The notes under the pieces are model-generated. The model was given only the letters and a program-made list of their open reading frames with translations. It ran no database searches and had not been told where the DNA came from. From positions 62,001 to 126,000 of the forward strand of contig JAJDBP010000017.1 of the NCBI GenBank assembly GCA_029261295.1: a stretch of DNA of 64,000 nucleotides. The letters are read 5' to 3'. The number at the start of each line of letters is the position of its first letter. The first letter of the stretch is position 1. Of the stretch, positions 63,741 through 64,000 are shown piece by piece. The stretch is from Nitrospirales bacterium. Its GTDB lineage: Bacteria; Nitrospirota; Nitrospiria; Nitrospirales; UBA8639. The position numbers and the translations under genes are program-made.

Positions 63741-64000
63741 ACTCTGGCGTTCAAGCACATATCGGATCCGAGCAGCGTGAGCGGATTCAACTGACGATTC
63801 ACGGAACGGTTCAAGGGATAGGCTTCCGCCCCTTTGTGTTTCGGTTGGCTCAAGCCTTATCGCTAGGCGGGTGGATCGCGAATACCCCACAGGGAACGTT
63901 GCTTGAATTGGAAGGGATTCAAAAGAATCTTCACGCTTTCCAGAAACGGATTACGGCCGAACTTCCTCTGATTGGAAAAATCCAGGCCATGACGTCAATC
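63737..64000 (+). CDS. hypF: HypF carbamoyltransferase, truncated by window edge
   Basis: The first 88 codons are present. GTVQGIGFRPFVFRLA is the acylphosphatase domain that opens HypF, with GWIANTPQGTLLELEG after it. HypF makes the cyanide ligands of the Ni-Fe site together with HypE. The ATG overlaps the hypA stop. The frame is open at base 64000, so the gene continues outside the window. Confidence 0.9.
   Translation, partial: MNSGVQAHIGSEQRERIQLTIHGTVQGIGFRPFVFRLAQALSLGGWIANTPQGTLLELEGIQKNLHAFQKRITAELPLIGKIQAMTSI

Noticed and set aside
1-64000. CRISPR arrays, tRNA or rRNA genes, phage genes
   Set aside because: I looked for regular repeats, cloverleaf-like segments and structural phage proteins and found none I could support.

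Overview
The window looks like chromosome of a Gram-negative, respiring, autotroph-type bacterium. I infer a Nitrospira-like member of the Nitrospirota: a little under 50% G+C by eye, many small c-type cytochromes, a group 3b-type [NiFe] hydrogenase with its own maturation genes, phosphoketolase plus acetate kinase, a PEP-CTERM protein, MlaC, lipoproteins and several NtrC-type regulators. No rRNA, tRNA or nitrite oxidoreductase gene lies in the window, so this placement is an inference. I saw no CRISPR array, phage or intact IS element.

Layout. 0.5-9.1 kb (mostly minus): an orphan sigma54 activator and a receiver protein, then a run of genes for a sugar-1-phosphate nucleotidylyltransferase, a PH-domain membrane protein, a membrane cytochrome b, a pentaheme cytochrome c, a P-type cation ATPase and a tandem universal stress protein (USP). 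9.5-14.2 kb: a 56-aa zinc-ribbon protein, Hsp20, cytochromes c, MarC, an exported isoaspartate methyltransferase and MlaC. 14.3-20.2 kb: a minus-strand carbon operon, galT-like - ackA - treT - xfp. 20.7-30.9 kb: cytochrome c, MtfA/SEC-C peptidase, macro-domain and haem-binding proteins, nucleotidyltransferase, SGNH hydrolase, a persulfide dioxygenase/rhodanese - USP operon, and GAPDH preceded by a small gene. 31-36 kb: phosphotransferase/kinase fusion, class I aldolase, CBS protein and a DUF2238 membrane protein. 36.5-39.6 kb: three unrecognised lipoproteins and a PEP-CTERM gene interrupted by one amber codon. 40-46.6 kb: a BCCT transporter, then an ABC/HlyD exporter cassette that looks foreign and ends in a second, diverged copy of the last 97 bases of the BCCT gene. 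46.7-64 kb: cytochrome c, pentapeptide-repeat protein, two transporters, a PAS kinase/NtrC response-regulator pair, USPs, and a cupredoxin - USP - hydrogenase - hyp operon that runs off the right edge.

How it fits together. Five two-domain USPs, Hsp20, CBS and macro domains, phosphoketolase/acetate kinase (ATP from sugar phosphate without oxygen), a bidirectional-type hydrogenase and many cytochromes suggest a region for energy stress or low oxygen. The most interesting signal is regulatory. Several intergenic regions carry -24/-12 (sigma54) promoter matches: two near-perfect ones before the USP at 55.8 kb and the cupredoxin-hydrogenase operon at 57.0 kb, two good ones before the haem-binding/macro genes and the GAPDH unit, and four weaker ones. 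With two NtrC-family activators in the same window, this suggests a sigma54-controlled stress/hydrogenase regulon.
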